DNA from: Amyloporia xantha
Taxonomy: Eukaryota; Basidiomycota; Agaricomycetes; Polyporales; Adustoporiaceae
Direction: 5' to 3'
DNA length: 64,000 nucleotides
Assembly (NCBI GenBank): GCA_036971615.1
Contig: JAYKKR010000002.1
Location: 1,116,001-1,180,000 of the forward strand
Below are positions 43,702 to 55,002 of this stretch, one piece after another. The position numbers and the translations under genes are program-made. Position 1 is the first letter of the stretch; every line of letters begins with the position of its first letter. The notes beneath the pieces are model-generated. The model did no database searches. It was not told the origin of the DNA and saw only the letters and a list, made by a program, of their open reading frames with translations.

Positions 43702-46176
43702 CTATCCGTTGAAACTCCAGAGTCTCACGTCACCATCATCGCTGCCTGACACAATCTTGTCTTCACCGAGCGCAAGACAAGTCACAGCGCCTCTGTGACC
43801 AACAAGTGTAGCCGTACATCGGCCTTCCTCTCGCACCCAGACCTATAAACGACGAATAAAAGGAGTCAGCTCCGCTCATATCATGCACGCATATCAACAT
43901 TGCTACCTTGATTGTCCTGTCATGACTGCCACTCACCAGTCGCAGTTTGTCGCTGGCGACAGCCCACACACCTTCGATATGGCCAAAGAGCGTCCGCACT
44001 GCCTTGCCCGTTTCGATATCCCACAACTTGATGGTGTTATCTAAGCTGCCAGATATGAGCACACGTTTTTGGCCCTTCTTGCCGCCTGATATTCTTGCTG
44101 TACCATGGCTCGGTTTAACATCGAAGTCGTCGCGCTCAGCATCTTGCGCATGGATGAATGCCGAAATAGGTGCCGAGTTATTCTGCATTGTACTGCGCAT
44201 GCCAGAAGAACGAGCGACATGCTCAGGAGCGTATTCAGGATGATCAGAATTGGACGAAGAGGGTGAGTAAGAACCCGCGACAAAGTCAGACGCAGCGTTT
44301 GAATCAACACCTGATGCTTCCGATGGAGAAGGACAATCGGACGGTACGGCGGATTCGTCACTGTCTTCATCGACGACCAACAATTTCAGGCTTTGGACCT
44401 GCCCGACGTGGCCCTTGAAAAGTCGCACGCATGTTCGTAACGAAAGATCCCATAGTCTGATCGTACCATCGTCTGAGGCCGAAAACAACATCTTGCCACG
44501 GTTAACGTTGGGGGTGGAGTGCGATGACGAAATATCCGCTGGGGAACAATCAAATACGGAGGACTCTGTTGAAGATGGGCGGTGGCCGGTACCATCGACG
44601 TCCCACAACTGAACCGCATTGACCCAGTCGCAATGTCCTCGAAGGGTAAAGCACTCCGCAGTCTTGAGATTCCAGACTTTGATCGTTGTGTCCACGCTAC
44701 CGCTTGCGAGGACGGTGGAATCGAAGTTTAGGCATACGACGCCCTCCGTATGGCCTTCGAGTGTGCGTAGGCACTGTCCTGTCCGCCAATTCCAAACGCG
44801 CATGGTGTGGTCCATACTCCCCGTGATGAGTTTTGCCTCGTCAAACTGCAATGCGCGTACCGCACGAGTATGCCCGGTCAGACAATGCACTTCGGTGCCA
44901 GTCTCGAGGTTCCATACCCGGGCCGTTCGATCGTATGAACCAGTGATAAGGACAGGAAACGCGGGATGGGAAAGCGTCTCGTCGAATTGCAGACACATGA
45001 CGCCATCTGTGTGGCCCTTGAGCGTGCGTACTGTACATCGACCTCGTCTCCAATTACGCTCGATCCTTAGTCGTTCGCAGTAGACGTCCTTCCAAGGTCT
45101 TGTGAGGGCTTGAGAGGGCGATACTTGTCTCCGTTGTGTGAGTGGCTGAGGAGAGACCGATATATCGGCGTTCTGCGGGTGAGAGGAAGTGGAAAGCGAA
45201 GTAGGGGGAGTGCGATTCCGCAGGAGTGGAATGTCGCCCTCATCACGCTTGAAGCGTTTCGGGGAGGGACCGGGGGTCAACATATCGAGTGCTAACTCTC
45301 TCTTTCTCCCGACAGCGAGAATGGAAGGGGACGGACTGGGCGACATCGAAGAGGGGACACGGACCATCCGACGCTTCTCCAGAATTGGAAGACCCCACCC
45401 GCATTTGAGACATTTTTGTCCGATATGCTGTTCACAGATTCCTCGCCAAAGGATATCGTCGTCTGCCAGACTTTTCCACTGTCTGCTCACCTGCGCCGCG
45501 CGACAGAGCGATGTTGCATCAAGGGAGCCGAGAATCTTCAAGGAGACTTCCCGGGGCAGGACGTGGAAGGGATCGAGGCGGATTAGATGAGAGAGCTGGT
45601 CGGAGAGAAGAGACAGCTGAGAGAAGCAACACATGGTAAGAAGCCCCTGTAGGATCAGGGCACGGCGAGGATGTGGTGAAGAGGAAAAGTTGGACCACAC
45701 AGCGTTTACGGCCTCTCGTTCTTCGACCGGAAGAGCATCGAGCGCCTACAATAGAGTGTGTCAGGGCATATGATTCTAATTAAGCGTCTCAGCACTGAGC
45801 ACGGAGGGGACACCGATGTCTGATGGGAATTCGGAGAGCCCAACGATCCTTCGTGTGACATCTGGTCTCATCACTATCCCCATCCGGTCCCAGGCGTCCA
45901 GGAGAGACTGACCTGCTGGAGCTTCAAGTTGGTTCCCTCATCTGCCATGCGCTGATGGCGCACGCAGAGCTTCCTCGCCGGTGGCTGGAGCTGTCCGGAA
46001 GGCTGTCTGGTCTCTGGCTGGAGTGCATCGGGCTTGGTGACCAACTGCAGAGACGAGTTGTCGACGATGGGTGCATGAAAAGCGGGCGGCGACGGGGCCA
46101 TCGACTCCGATGCCAGACGTGGGGGAGGAAGGGTATCGCAGAGATAGGATGAGGACGAGGGTGAGGAGACAGACAT
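43702..46176 (-). CDS. met30: F-box/WD40 protein of the MET30/SconB type (SCF substrate receptor)
   Basis: About 750 residues from ATG 46176 to TAG 43702. A Ser/Pro-rich N-terminal exon (46176 to about 45915) is followed by 'LLSDQLSHLIRLDPFHVLPR' and an F-box ('LPREVSLKILGSLDATSLCR...DDDILWRGICEQH', about 45560-45420) that binds Skp1. Then comes 'IGQKCLKCGWGLPILEK', which is close to Neurospora scon-2 and Aspergillus sconB. At least seven WD40 repeats follow (about 45020 to 43702; for example 'GHTEGVVCLNFDSTVLASGS'), with an acidic, Ser-rich insert between blades five and six (about 44350-44080). Family role: ubiquitylation of the sulfur-assimilation bZIP activator when sulfur is plentiful. 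The last exon reads 'GHRGAVTCLALGEDKIVSGS' and ends FNG-stop. Confidence 0.9.
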
Positions 46177-46604
46177 GGCTGTATGCGGGTAAGGGAGGGC
46201 GAGCAGAGACGGCGAGCAGAGACGGACTATATGAGGGTGCCCGCCGAAAGACCTGCTAAGCGCCCGTTGGGTGCAGAGGTCGCAACATCGCGTGCCATCG
46301 CGCCATACTCCGAGCTGACTCAACCTTGTCTTTGGCCTCAAAATACATACGCCCACCCTCACGATAATCACACAAGATGGCGAATGGGCTCTACACGATC
46401 ATAGTTCATGACAACATGGTGTAACTTGGTAAAAATACCACAGCGCTAGAACGCAATATCACAGGAGCTTATACAACTGGGCGGAAAATGCGTTCCAGGT
46501 CAAGATATATAACTGCGGGCAACACATGCACAATTGAGAAAGCAAGCCGGCCTAGTATCTCAGCGGAAAAGAAACAGCGAACAAGTACTACTCCACCGGG
46601 CCCC
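46177..46604. other. Intergenic between MET30-like start and GSK-3 end
   Basis: 428 nt holding the MET30-like upstream region. No gene or clear element is visible. Confidence 0.4.
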
Positions 46605-48296
46605 TCAGTCCAGCGAGATTCTCATCTGCTCCAATGGTATGGGCACGAAATTGTCCAGGTGAATCGAGCGTGAGGCCAGCTCCTTCTCGCAATACGTCGG
46701 CACGAGCCGCCGGTTCAAGTCCGGTCGTACCGATAGCTCTACAAAAGGTACAGGTTCGTCAGTTGAACGTCTGGGCGTGACGGTGGATCCGAGGCCCCGC
46801 AGAACGTCACCACTGACCTTCCCGAGTAAAGTCGAATAGTGGAGGAAACTCCCTTCCATTCGGCATTCTCGACCCCTCCACCCTTAGTTCGTCGAAGAAT
46901 GGGTGGCACATGGCTTCTACAGCACTCAGCCTCGCCTCTGGCGTGTATTCCAGGAGTTTAGCAACCAGGTCAATGGCCTCTGGGGCGGTGCGTGGACGGA
47001 AAACCTGATTTTTGGCCATCAATTGAGGCAGGTTGGGTACAAGGAAGGAATATAGATACCTTCGAGAAAGGATGAGGCTTGATCTGAGGGAACTTGTGCT
47101 CCATGTAGTTGGGATTCATGGTCTTGATCTGCTCTCGTGACGGCGTCCCAAGAACCTTGATAATCTCCACTAGCTGGTCGATGCCACTTTCACCCGGGAA
47201 AAGTGGCTGTCCCAGCATCAACTCCGCCATAACACAACCAGTCGACCAGATGTCTATGGTAAATATCATGAATGAGAGTTGTGCCTTGCGGATAGTCGTA
47301 CTCACCAATGTTGGTAGTGTAGTTGGTTGCACCGAAGATGAGCTCCGGCGCTCGGATAGTACCGAGAGCAAATATAGCTGACGTTCGGTTCGCCCGCTAC
47401 TAGAATCTTGGCAGAGCCAAAATCGCAGAGCTTGAGGATACCAGTAGCCGGATTGAGGAGTAGATTCTGGGGCTTGATGTCTCGGTGACAAATGCCGATG
47501 GAATGAATATACATCAAGGAACGCAGGAGCTGGTACATGTACAGCTTGATTTGCAGCATTGGCATGGGCTGCTTCAGCTTTGCATAGTGACGACTAGCGC
47601 GGTACACGGTTTCTGGAACATATTCAAGCACAAGATTGAGGTACACTTCGTCTTTCTTTTGTGACTAACATGAGTCGACTATTCTTGTCTGGTTCGGGGC
47701 GGCTGCAAAGGTGGAGGAAGTCTCACCTTGTCGCCATTAGAGTAGAAAAACGCTTTCAAATCAACTACATTGGGATGTTTCAGGAGTCTCATAATTTGCA
47801 GTTCACGATTCTACGCATGACGGAAGGGAGGACAGGAAGACGTCAGCAGAGCGCCCCAACGAGAAAGAGTCACTGTTGCACGGGTGCGATGGGCTGCCCG
47901 AGTTGGAGACATACCTTGAACCTCTTGTCCTGCAACACTTTCTTGATGGCGATGTCAGACGATCCTTCAGACTCCTCGAGGAGCTTGGCTTGAAAAACGA
48001 TTCCAAAGGAGCCATTGCCGGTGACCTTGCAGTTGGTGTACACGAGATCCCTCACGTCACCGGTCTTGCCATCGGAGGCGACGACCTTGACGATCTTGCG
48101 AGGATCATCAATGGCTGCCAAAGGCGAGCGGTCAGAAGCGAGCGGAATGGGACAAGCATAAAGGTAGAGAGTGAGTGGTTGGGGATATGGGGGACGGTCG
48201 GGGCGATGAATGCAATGTACGCAGAAGGATGAAAGCGCAAGAGGGGAGAAACGTACGAGAGATCTTGACACCATTGATTGGGCCGTGTGTAGCCAT
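46605..48296 (-). CDS. gsk3: Glycogen synthase kinase-3 (GSK-3/Shaggy) Ser/Thr kinase
   Basis: Starts at the ATG at 48296 ([13 protein letters not shown]), about 395 residues, normal for GSK-3. A glycine-rich loop '[13 protein letters not shown]' (about 48010), VAIK-type lysine in '[13 protein letters not shown]', the family signature 'NRELQIMR', catalytic loop '[13 protein letters not shown]', DFG in '[10 protein letters not shown]', and the activation-loop '[20 protein letters not shown]' with its autophosphorylated Tyr are all present. They are followed by '[20 protein letters not shown]' and an Arg/Lys-type substrate-priming pocket context. Introns are about 50-70 nt. The kinase acts in cytoplasm and nucleus in growth, stress and glycogen control. 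The end '[10 protein letters not shown]' stops at 46605. Confidence 0.95.
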
Positions 48297-49923
48297 TTGA
48301 AGAGGAACGGATGTTACAGATACAGTTTGTTCCTTGGGTGAAGGAGCGGGCAAGGGAGACGCCCGGGAGGAGTAACGGCAAGGACGAAGAGACTTTGAAA
48401 GGACGGGCGGTGAGCGGGGGACGGTGATGAGAGGACAGCTGGAGTATTACGGGTGGGTAGAGGGAGACAGAGGAACGGCGGGGAGGAAAGAGAGAGAGGG
48501 ATGGTGCAGAGACAGGCGCGGGAAAGAACGATCACCAGACCACTTCGCGCCACACAACCCAAACAACTGCCGCCACCCAGGCCGCCCCTCACCGCCATCG
48601 AGACGGCTCTCTCTCTCATGTCTTATCTCTTTCGTTTTCTCTTTCAGACCTAGTTCATGCGCTAACAGTGCTGCTCGTCTTGCCACGTATCCTCCTCGGT
48701 CACTCGTGTCTCTCCCTACGAGGCCTCATCTCTGCTGTCGTGACCGATCCCGTGAGACCAACCCGTCCCCTTGGAAGCTGCGACGTAGAGAATACAGTAT
48801 AACAGGTCCAACCCTGGTCCCATGAACCTCTCCATCGCGGAACAAACCGTGGGCGTCCTCTCCCAGACTGGGTTCTGCGGCGGGTGCATAGCCTACCGCC
48901 AGGCGTAATTTCAATTGCAATTTCCCCTGTCCCTGTCCTTGTCGAACACGCCCACGGACGAGCTCTCCTTCGTTTCTGGGGCTCCCACCTGGTACGCTCA
49001 TTTACCTCTCCTGAGATATCACCTCATGGAACGGGCTTCTAATGCACTTCAAATTAGAAGTGATCTGCTCTCATCAGGTGCCGTTACGAGGCGCTGCGCG
49101 TTCGTGATACGGGTTCGTACACAGCCTTGGCGTCGCCACATCCCCATTTGTCCCGAGGTTTTCACTCCGGCGCACGTCACGAGTGCGCTCCAGATTGAAC
49201 GCCAGTACACTGCTGTTGCTGGCATGCTCAAGGCTTCCTGGCATTGAACTTGTGGACCACCCTCTGTTTCATGCTTGGTCGCACGGCGACAGTGTCTTCG
49301 TGATGTCCGAAAGTCGGCGACGTTTGACGACGTTCTTGACATCCTCCATTGATCATTTTCTGTCTGCGGCTCCACAACTCGGGTCCTCGAACGATCCTGT
49401 AGTCTTCGTTCCTTGCGTCATCGTCAATTATTCTGGACTCAGCAGGCCCCAGCGACCTAGGACCGAGATTCTTGTGTTCCATATTCCTGGTTCCAGATCG
49501 ATCTATGGGTTTGCGTTCATCTCTATGTGGACGTGGTAAGCAACACGCAATGCATGTCCATTGTCAGACCTCCTGTAGTCTGTGTAGATGCAACTTTGTA
49601 CCGACCATATGTCTTGGAATTCTTCCATGAGAATAGTATTACACGCTCTACACATGGTGTAGACACGTAGAATTGTGATGTTTTCTTTTGGTGGAGCGTT
49701 GCGCCAGGTAGAATTGTGATGTTGCTACTGAGTGACAGACGGCAATCCCTGCAATGATTCGTAAGCATACAACATTTGAATTTCGAAGCATACATTGGAG
49801 CCCTTGCCTCAGGAGTCTCAGGACGCGATCTTGAATGTCACGTGACTATTGCATTTCGGGCAAGCTCATTGGGCGTTACTGGCTCTCCCCGACATTGTCA
49901 TAACCTATTGGGCCGGGGTCGAC
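48297..49923. other. Long divergent intergenic region (GSK-3 / complex I subunit)
   Basis: 1.6 kb between two divergent starts. The GSK-3 side (48300-48720) is purine-rich on the plus strand (GGGAGACAGAGG, GAGAGAGAGGG), i.e. a CT-rich leader on the coding strand, as fungal core promoters often have. A tiny LINE remnant with its duplication lies at 49667-49723. Frames such as 49183-49539 have no support. Confidence 0.45.
49667..49723 (-). mobile_element. 25-bp LINE 3'-end stub flanked by a 16-bp target-site duplication
   Basis: GTAGAATTGTGATGTT occurs at 49667-49682 and again at 49708-49723. The 25 bp between them, read on the minus strand, are CTGGCGCAACGCTCCACC followed by an A-rich tail (AAAAGAA). 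The first 18 nt are identical to the 3' end of the LINE at 1295-1312, directly before its poly(A). This is an extremely 5'-truncated retrotransposition event. Confidence 0.85.
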
Positions 49924-50977
49924 ATGTTTGCGGCAAGACTGTACAAACGCGTCTCTCGTCCTCTTCCGTCCGTCAGGAAGATTTCCTTGACACCATGTAG
50001 GAGATCCGATGCCCTCTTCGTGGTGCGTATCAGCAATCGTCGGACACGTCCTCGTCCTCACGACCCTTGTTCAACATCGCTTTGCTGCAGCACCGGGATA
50101 CACAATACAACAACCCCAAGGTACCCAGCTCTTCCTCATTTCGGTATATGTTTTTCCCTATTATACGCTGCTCGACAGGTTCCCTTTGAATTCAATGCGG
50201 AAAACATGAAGCGTGCACAGGAGATCATCTCGCATTACCCTCCGCAATACAAGAAAGCCGCGGTCATTCCTCTCCTCGACCTCGGACAGAGACAGAACAA
50301 AGGCTGGACCTAGTATCAGCGTGATGAACTACGTCGCGAAGCTGCTAGAGATGCCCCCCATGCGTGTGTACGAGGTCGCGACGTTCTACACCATGTTCAA
50401 TCGGTGCGTCTTCCTTGTAATTTTATCACCCCACTTATTGATTCTACCATTACTCTTGATGTGTCGTGTAGTGAGCCCATCGGGGACAACTTCGTCCAGG
50501 TTTGCACCACGACCCCTTGCATGTTGCGGGGTTCGTATGATATCCTCAACACCGTCTGCGAGCATTTGGGCGGCATCAAGCCGGGCGACACCACCAAAGA
50601 CGGCAAGTTCACCGTCATTGAAGTTGAGTGTCAGGGAGCGTGTAGCAATGCGCCAATGATGGCCGTCAACGATGATTTCTACGTCAGTAGCATTTTGTCT
50701 GGTCGACTGATGTGGAATCTCATGGACTTGGTAATCATTTTAGGAGGATCTGACATCGGCTACAACGAAGAAAGTGTTAGATGCGTTTTCCAAGGGTGAG
50801 AAACCGAAACCCGGCCCTCAGAGTGGTCGTCATACCAGCGAGAACTCAGCTGGTCTCACGGCTCTTGCGTCCAAGGTCAGTACTCGAAATCTGTTTAATT
50901 AGTAACTGTGCGCTGACGTCCAGTCATTCAAAAAGCCATATGGCCCAGGTGAATTCTGCACACCGGAGTTTAGTTAA
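49924..50977 (+). CDS. nuo24: NADH:ubiquinone oxidoreductase 24-kDa subunit (NDUFV2/NUO24)
   Basis: A complex I flavoprotein-module subunit of the mitochondrial matrix arm, carrying one [2Fe-2S] cluster (N1a). ATG 49924 gives '[15 protein letters not shown]', a basic presequence. After an intron, '[20 protein letters not shown]' and '[20 protein letters not shown]' follow, then '[20 protein letters not shown]' and '[14 protein letters not shown]'. After an intron at about 50404-50472 come the cluster ligands C-X4-C in 'VCTTTPCML' and C-X3-C in '[12 protein letters not shown]'. The C-terminus '[17 protein letters not shown]' stops at TAA 50977. Length about 260 residues matches the family. Confidence 0.93.
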
Positions 50978-51188
50978 ACATACTGTCATTCCACCCGTGT
51001 CCGCAGCAATGCAAAAATATGAAAAATGGTTGTGCAATGTGAGAATGTGCGATGCGACCCAATCTAATCATCCCCTTCGCCATCGTCAATACCGTACATC
51101 CCCTCTCCCCCTTCTGGCAATCTCTCAACAATATACCTAGAGTAGGCACAAAATCAGGAGGTACAAACTAGCAAGCGGCTCTGTGGAC

Positions 51189-53092
51189 TTACTCAATCTC
51201 CTCTTTGAGGTCGGCACAGTAGCGTTCTGACAGAAAACGGAGTGAGTGTAGACGTTGGTAATAGACACAGCAATCATACCGAGCGGCAGATCAGATTTAT
51301 CCAGTCCTATATCACGGTGAATGACGCTGTTTCAGGATAGTTCAGGACGTAGACGAACCGAAAGGCATCTCAATCTCGTCGGCAATGCCCTCAATACCCA
51401 TCAGCGTGAACGCAACCACTGTCACGATAGGGACCATCCCCCAGCCCAGCTCCTTGATTAGCGTGAATGGCAGAACGAACAGGTAGAGCGTCACGCATTG
51501 TTTGAGGTGGATGCTATATGACCGCGGGATTGGCGTGTTGGCGACACGCTCCATCGCGGTCATCATCTCCACCATCCCCTGAACACTGTGAAAACGTCAA
51601 GGATATGTTTGCAAAATGAGGTGACCATGCATACTGTACGTTCATCGCATTGGTTCCTTTGCGCAACATCATGAGAGCAGGCTCAATAAACATCTAGCTA
51701 TATCTTACCGGCCGGGCCCACGGTCTCCAGATACCCGTCACGCTTGAATAAGAACAATGTCCTCGACAGCTCATGGGCTATTCTGCAAAATTCTTGATGA
51801 GTAGGGAACATACTTGAGAGGATCCATGCGTTACACTAAAGGGAGAGGCGTCGACAGCTGTTCAGGGTGAGCATTGAAATCGATCGTTTGGTGCAGAGTG
51901 CTCAAAAGGGGGGTCTTGGGAGTCCTCGTGCCTGGTTGCTTCAACTTGTCCTTGCTCCTTTTCACGCGTATCCTCTTGGTCGCATCCGCCGAATCGCTTC
52001 GCACTTCTTGTGTTTGATTCTCATCCGGGGTGCCCGTGCCGCTGTTGGATAACGATGTCTGCGTGGTTGCAGAGTAGGATACATATGCGGACGTCTTGCG
52101 GGAGTCATAGCCGTTCTTTGCAAGGTGTGCAGTGGACGCAGGTATGATACCTGCATAGTCTTCCCACTCGAGGCCATCTTCGCCACGTAAGTAGTGTTTC
52201 ACTGAGAAAGCGAATGCTGCGCAGAGCTTCAGCGCATCCACCTTCCTTCGGCGAAGCTGAGTGGCAGTAAGGTTGGCATTTGGGCCCTTGCCTTTGGTGC
52301 TATCGTCCGCTGGAGGAACGGAGACGTTTATCCATATCAGTCGGGAGAGGCTTCGTATCTGTCCGATGATCAGTGTTCGTTCCAAAAGGTGTTCTAATGC
52401 TACCGACATGTGAAACCATGGTCCCAAAATCTTTGCGACCTTCATAATATCGATCATATGACGTGCTAATAAGGGTTTCGAAATTGATATATACCCAAAA
52501 ACAGCGGGCCACTTACCCATTCCTGCGAGTGATGACCTAGATGAGGGAAGAAGTGAAGGGGTCTACTGGTTCACACTCACCTGAACACCAGTATCAAGCC
52601 GACCTAACGAGGATTGTCGGTGAAAGAAGACCAATTTGCAGCAAAGCACTCACGACTACCGAAAGGAGCGGCACGACTTGATTGGTGAGAGCGATATCTG
52701 TCCCTCGGTTCCACAGATATGCGGCAACACTCGCAAAAATAGTGACAGTCAAGACTGGTCCAATGATGCGAGGCACAATCTAAAATTTTCGGATGAGGGT
52801 CGCGTAGCTGTATTACTGACAAAGGGAATACTCGCGCTGCCTTTCAGACGCAGTACATCCGGAAGCCACGAATACTGCTAGCCAGTTAATTCCAGGTGTT
52901 CGTCTGCAACTCTCAAGCCTACACACCTTTCTCAATCGTTGTCTTGAAATGATCTTCTTCTGAGACAGAGTTTTGTCGATATAGGTGTCAGCATTGTAAG
53001 GTATGTGTATACAGATGATGCCATACCTTTGGCGCAGAAATGGTCACTACAGATCGCTTCGTGGTCGTCGCGGTGGTCACTGAGCTATTCAT
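51189..53092 (-). CDS. Bestrophin/RFP-TM family anion-channel-like membrane protein
   Basis: About 480 residues in roughly ten exons from ATG 53092 (MNSSVTTATTTKRSV) to TAA 51189 ('RYCADLKEEIE'). Family blocks seen: 'VLTVTIFASVAAYLW' (first membrane segment, about 52750), 'VVPLLSVVVSALLQIGL' (second), 'TSYDRYYEGRKDFGTMVSH' after 'LVFR', 'LSRLIWINVSVPP', 'RRRKVDALKLCAAFAFSVKH', and near the end 'LFVLPFTLIKELGWGMVPIV' and 'LMGIEGIADEIEMPFG'. These match fungal bestrophin-like proteins (formerly UPF0187), thought to conduct anions. There is a long hydrophilic Thr/Ser-rich insert at about 52130-51860. Which fungal membrane it occupies is unknown to me. Confidence 0.85.
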
Positions 53093-53691
53093 GATGATGT
53101 CGCATGCACACTGTTGATAGGTCGTAAAACGGCACCGTGGCCTAGAGTGGCAAGAGTAGTGTGATGCTTCCAGCGACCGCAGCAGACGTGAATGAGAAAC
53201 GACTTTCACAAGCAACTTGTGGCCACCGCCTATACAATGTGGGGCAGAAAAGCGCCCAGTGCCCGATCACTCTTCAAACGCGACAGTCACGTGATAGCCA
53301 GATCCGCCCACCCAAATCATTTGCTTCCGCCGCCAACGTCCCATCCCACTCTGGCGCGCATCGACTCATACAAAAGAAAAGCAAGTTGTTAACGGCATGT
53401 ATGAGGTGGCCAAATTGTTCGGAGTTCAAAGAGATTCAGACATCGATTAATGAAACGGGTAACGAGAACAAAAGAGATTATTACATTTGCCATAAAGTAC
53501 CAAACACCACAATGCGTCGAAAAGAGGTCTTGGGCAATATCACGAAGATGAAGTCACTGAATGAGCCCCTTGCACAGAAAAATAAGCTCATGACTGTATA
53601 CAACACAAGAGAGGTCAAAGACTCGGTGCCAAGGAGACGGATTTGAAGCATCCTCTGCACGATTGCTTACGCTTCACCGGAAGGAGGTGTG
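53093..53691. other. Intergenic between bestrophin-like start and Ser/Pro-rich gene end
   Basis: About 600 nt. A 161-codon plus-strand frame (53161-53646) spans it but has no recognisable domain and lies where a promoter and a 3' UTR are expected, so I do not call it a gene. Confidence 0.4.
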
Positions 53692-55002
53692 TCAAAGTGC
53701 GAAGTAGCCTTTAGGATTCATTCGTATCGCCGAAGACGGAGTGGTAGATAGGGGTGTGCCGCGAGGACTACGGCTCATTACGGGAGTCGTCGAATTCGGC
53801 GAGACCGGTGAGAAACATCCAGGACGCAGAATGACCGGGGAAGCCAGCCCTTGTGTGACTCTGAGAGGACTCGGCGACGGAGACGTGCTAGTATTGTTGT
53901 AGACTGGCCGCAGGGATATTGCCAGGTGAAGTCCGTGGGGACGCGCACGAGAGGTTGGGCAACTATTAGTGAGCAGAGGATGCAAAGGATGAGAAGTTCC
54001 TGTTTCTGTTTGTACCTTCTTGTTTCCGTCAAATGTAGGCGAGTAAATTTGCTTTTCCTGATTGACGGTATTCGTGGAGCTGCGCCTAGGGGGCATGCTA
54101 CGCGGTAATGGCGAAGCCAGCCTCCGCCCAGAAGACCATTGAGTAGGAAGGGCAACAACGCCGGGAGGTGTGCATGATATCCCTGTGAAAGTGTGGGGTA
54201 GATTTTGCGTTACGCCAGGGGCAAAGCTAAAGTTCATAGAGCCCAGATTTCTAGGCTTGGGCAGGGGTGCACGAGGAATTTCTGGAGGTACAAGAGGTGC
54301 GTGCATCAATTGATCGGCAGGTGTCACAGGAAAAGGATCGCAAGGAGCTTCGTTCTGAGAAACTAGTGAGAGGTCTCGAAGAGACCATGAAACAGGAGAC
54401 ACAGAATTTTCGTCAGCAGTGCATCCCAGGCAACGATCTTTTCCAGGCTCATCCGAGAAGGATGGCGTCGGGGGAAGTGTGAGATTGCTCTGTAGCGCAG
54501 GAATATTGGAGGCAAGGCGACGGCGAGACATTGAGGGCTGTGTATGGGACACAGAAGATGTGAGAGGAACGCAAGATGGCAGAGTAAGAGAGAACGGGGT
54601 CGATGGGATTGAGGAGCTTATAGAGAGCGGGGATCCTTCGGTTTCTGATTCAGCACTCGCTGCACTTTGCGCACAAATGCGCATGGACTGGTAAGACAGC
54701 GCTCCATGGGATCGGCGGCGATCCTCGAGTGGAACACGAGTCGCCCCAAGGACTGTGTAAGGGTCCGTCTTGGATCGTGTATGCAGCGAGGTTGAGGATT
54801 CGCATAAGTTTGTCGTCGTGCATCGTGGAGAGATGTTCGAGTTACCGAAATGGTCAGGGAAAGCGGAGAGTGTACGCTTTGCATACAAGTCACCCTGATC
54901 ATCTAAAGTCGGGAAATAATTCGAGGGTTGCGTTGGTGTAGGAGTGAGACATTGGAGCAACCAGTGCTGCTGAGAGGTAAATTCGGGATCCGTGCCTCGC
55001 AA
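53692..55002 (-). CDS. Ser/Thr/Pro-rich protein of unknown function
   Basis: A long frame of 436 codons, very rich in Ser, Thr and Pro, with several short clusters such as 'PLSISSSIPSTPFSLTLPS', 'LPRSMPPRRSSTNTVN' and 'SPSPSPLRVTQGLASPV' that look like proline-directed phosphorylation sites. A 57-nt intron (GTACAA...AATAG, about 53963-54019) probably interrupts it in frame. The upstream frame beginning 'MSIPSELVREQMAKEHICVV' (about 55170) may be its first exon. No folded domain, signal peptide or membrane segment is seen, so it is likely an intrinsically disordered regulatory or scaffold protein. Family unknown to me. Confidence 0.65.
   Translation of the reverse strand: MRGTDPEFTSQQHWLLQCLTPTPTQPSNYFPTLDDQGDLYAKRTLSAFPDHFGNSNISPRCTTTNLCESSTSLHTRSKTDPYTVLGATRVPLEDRRRSHGALSYQSMRICAQSAASAESETEGSPLSISSSIPSTPFSLTLPSCVPLTSSVSHTQPSMSRRRLASNIPALQSNLTLPPTPSFSDEPGKDRCLGCTADENSVSPVSWSLRDLSLVSQNEAPCDPFPVTPADQLMHAPLVPPEIPRAPLPKPRNLGSMNFSFAPGVTQNLPHTFTGISCTPPGVVALPTQWSSGRRLASPLPRSMPPRRSSTNTVNQEKQIYSPTFDGNKKVQTETGTSHPLHPLLTNSCPTSRARPHGLHLAISLRPVYNNTSTSPSPSPLRVTQGLASPVILRPGCFSPVSPNSTTPVMSRSPRGTPLSTTPSSAIRMNPKGYFAL

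Noticed and set aside
49183..49539. 118-codon plus-strand frame in the GSK-3/NUO24 intergenic region
   Set aside because: No recognisable motif, no splice context, and the opposite strand is equally open.
53161..53646. 161-codon plus-strand frame
   Set aside because: No domain, unusual composition, and it occupies the expected promoter and 3' UTR space between two minus-strand genes.
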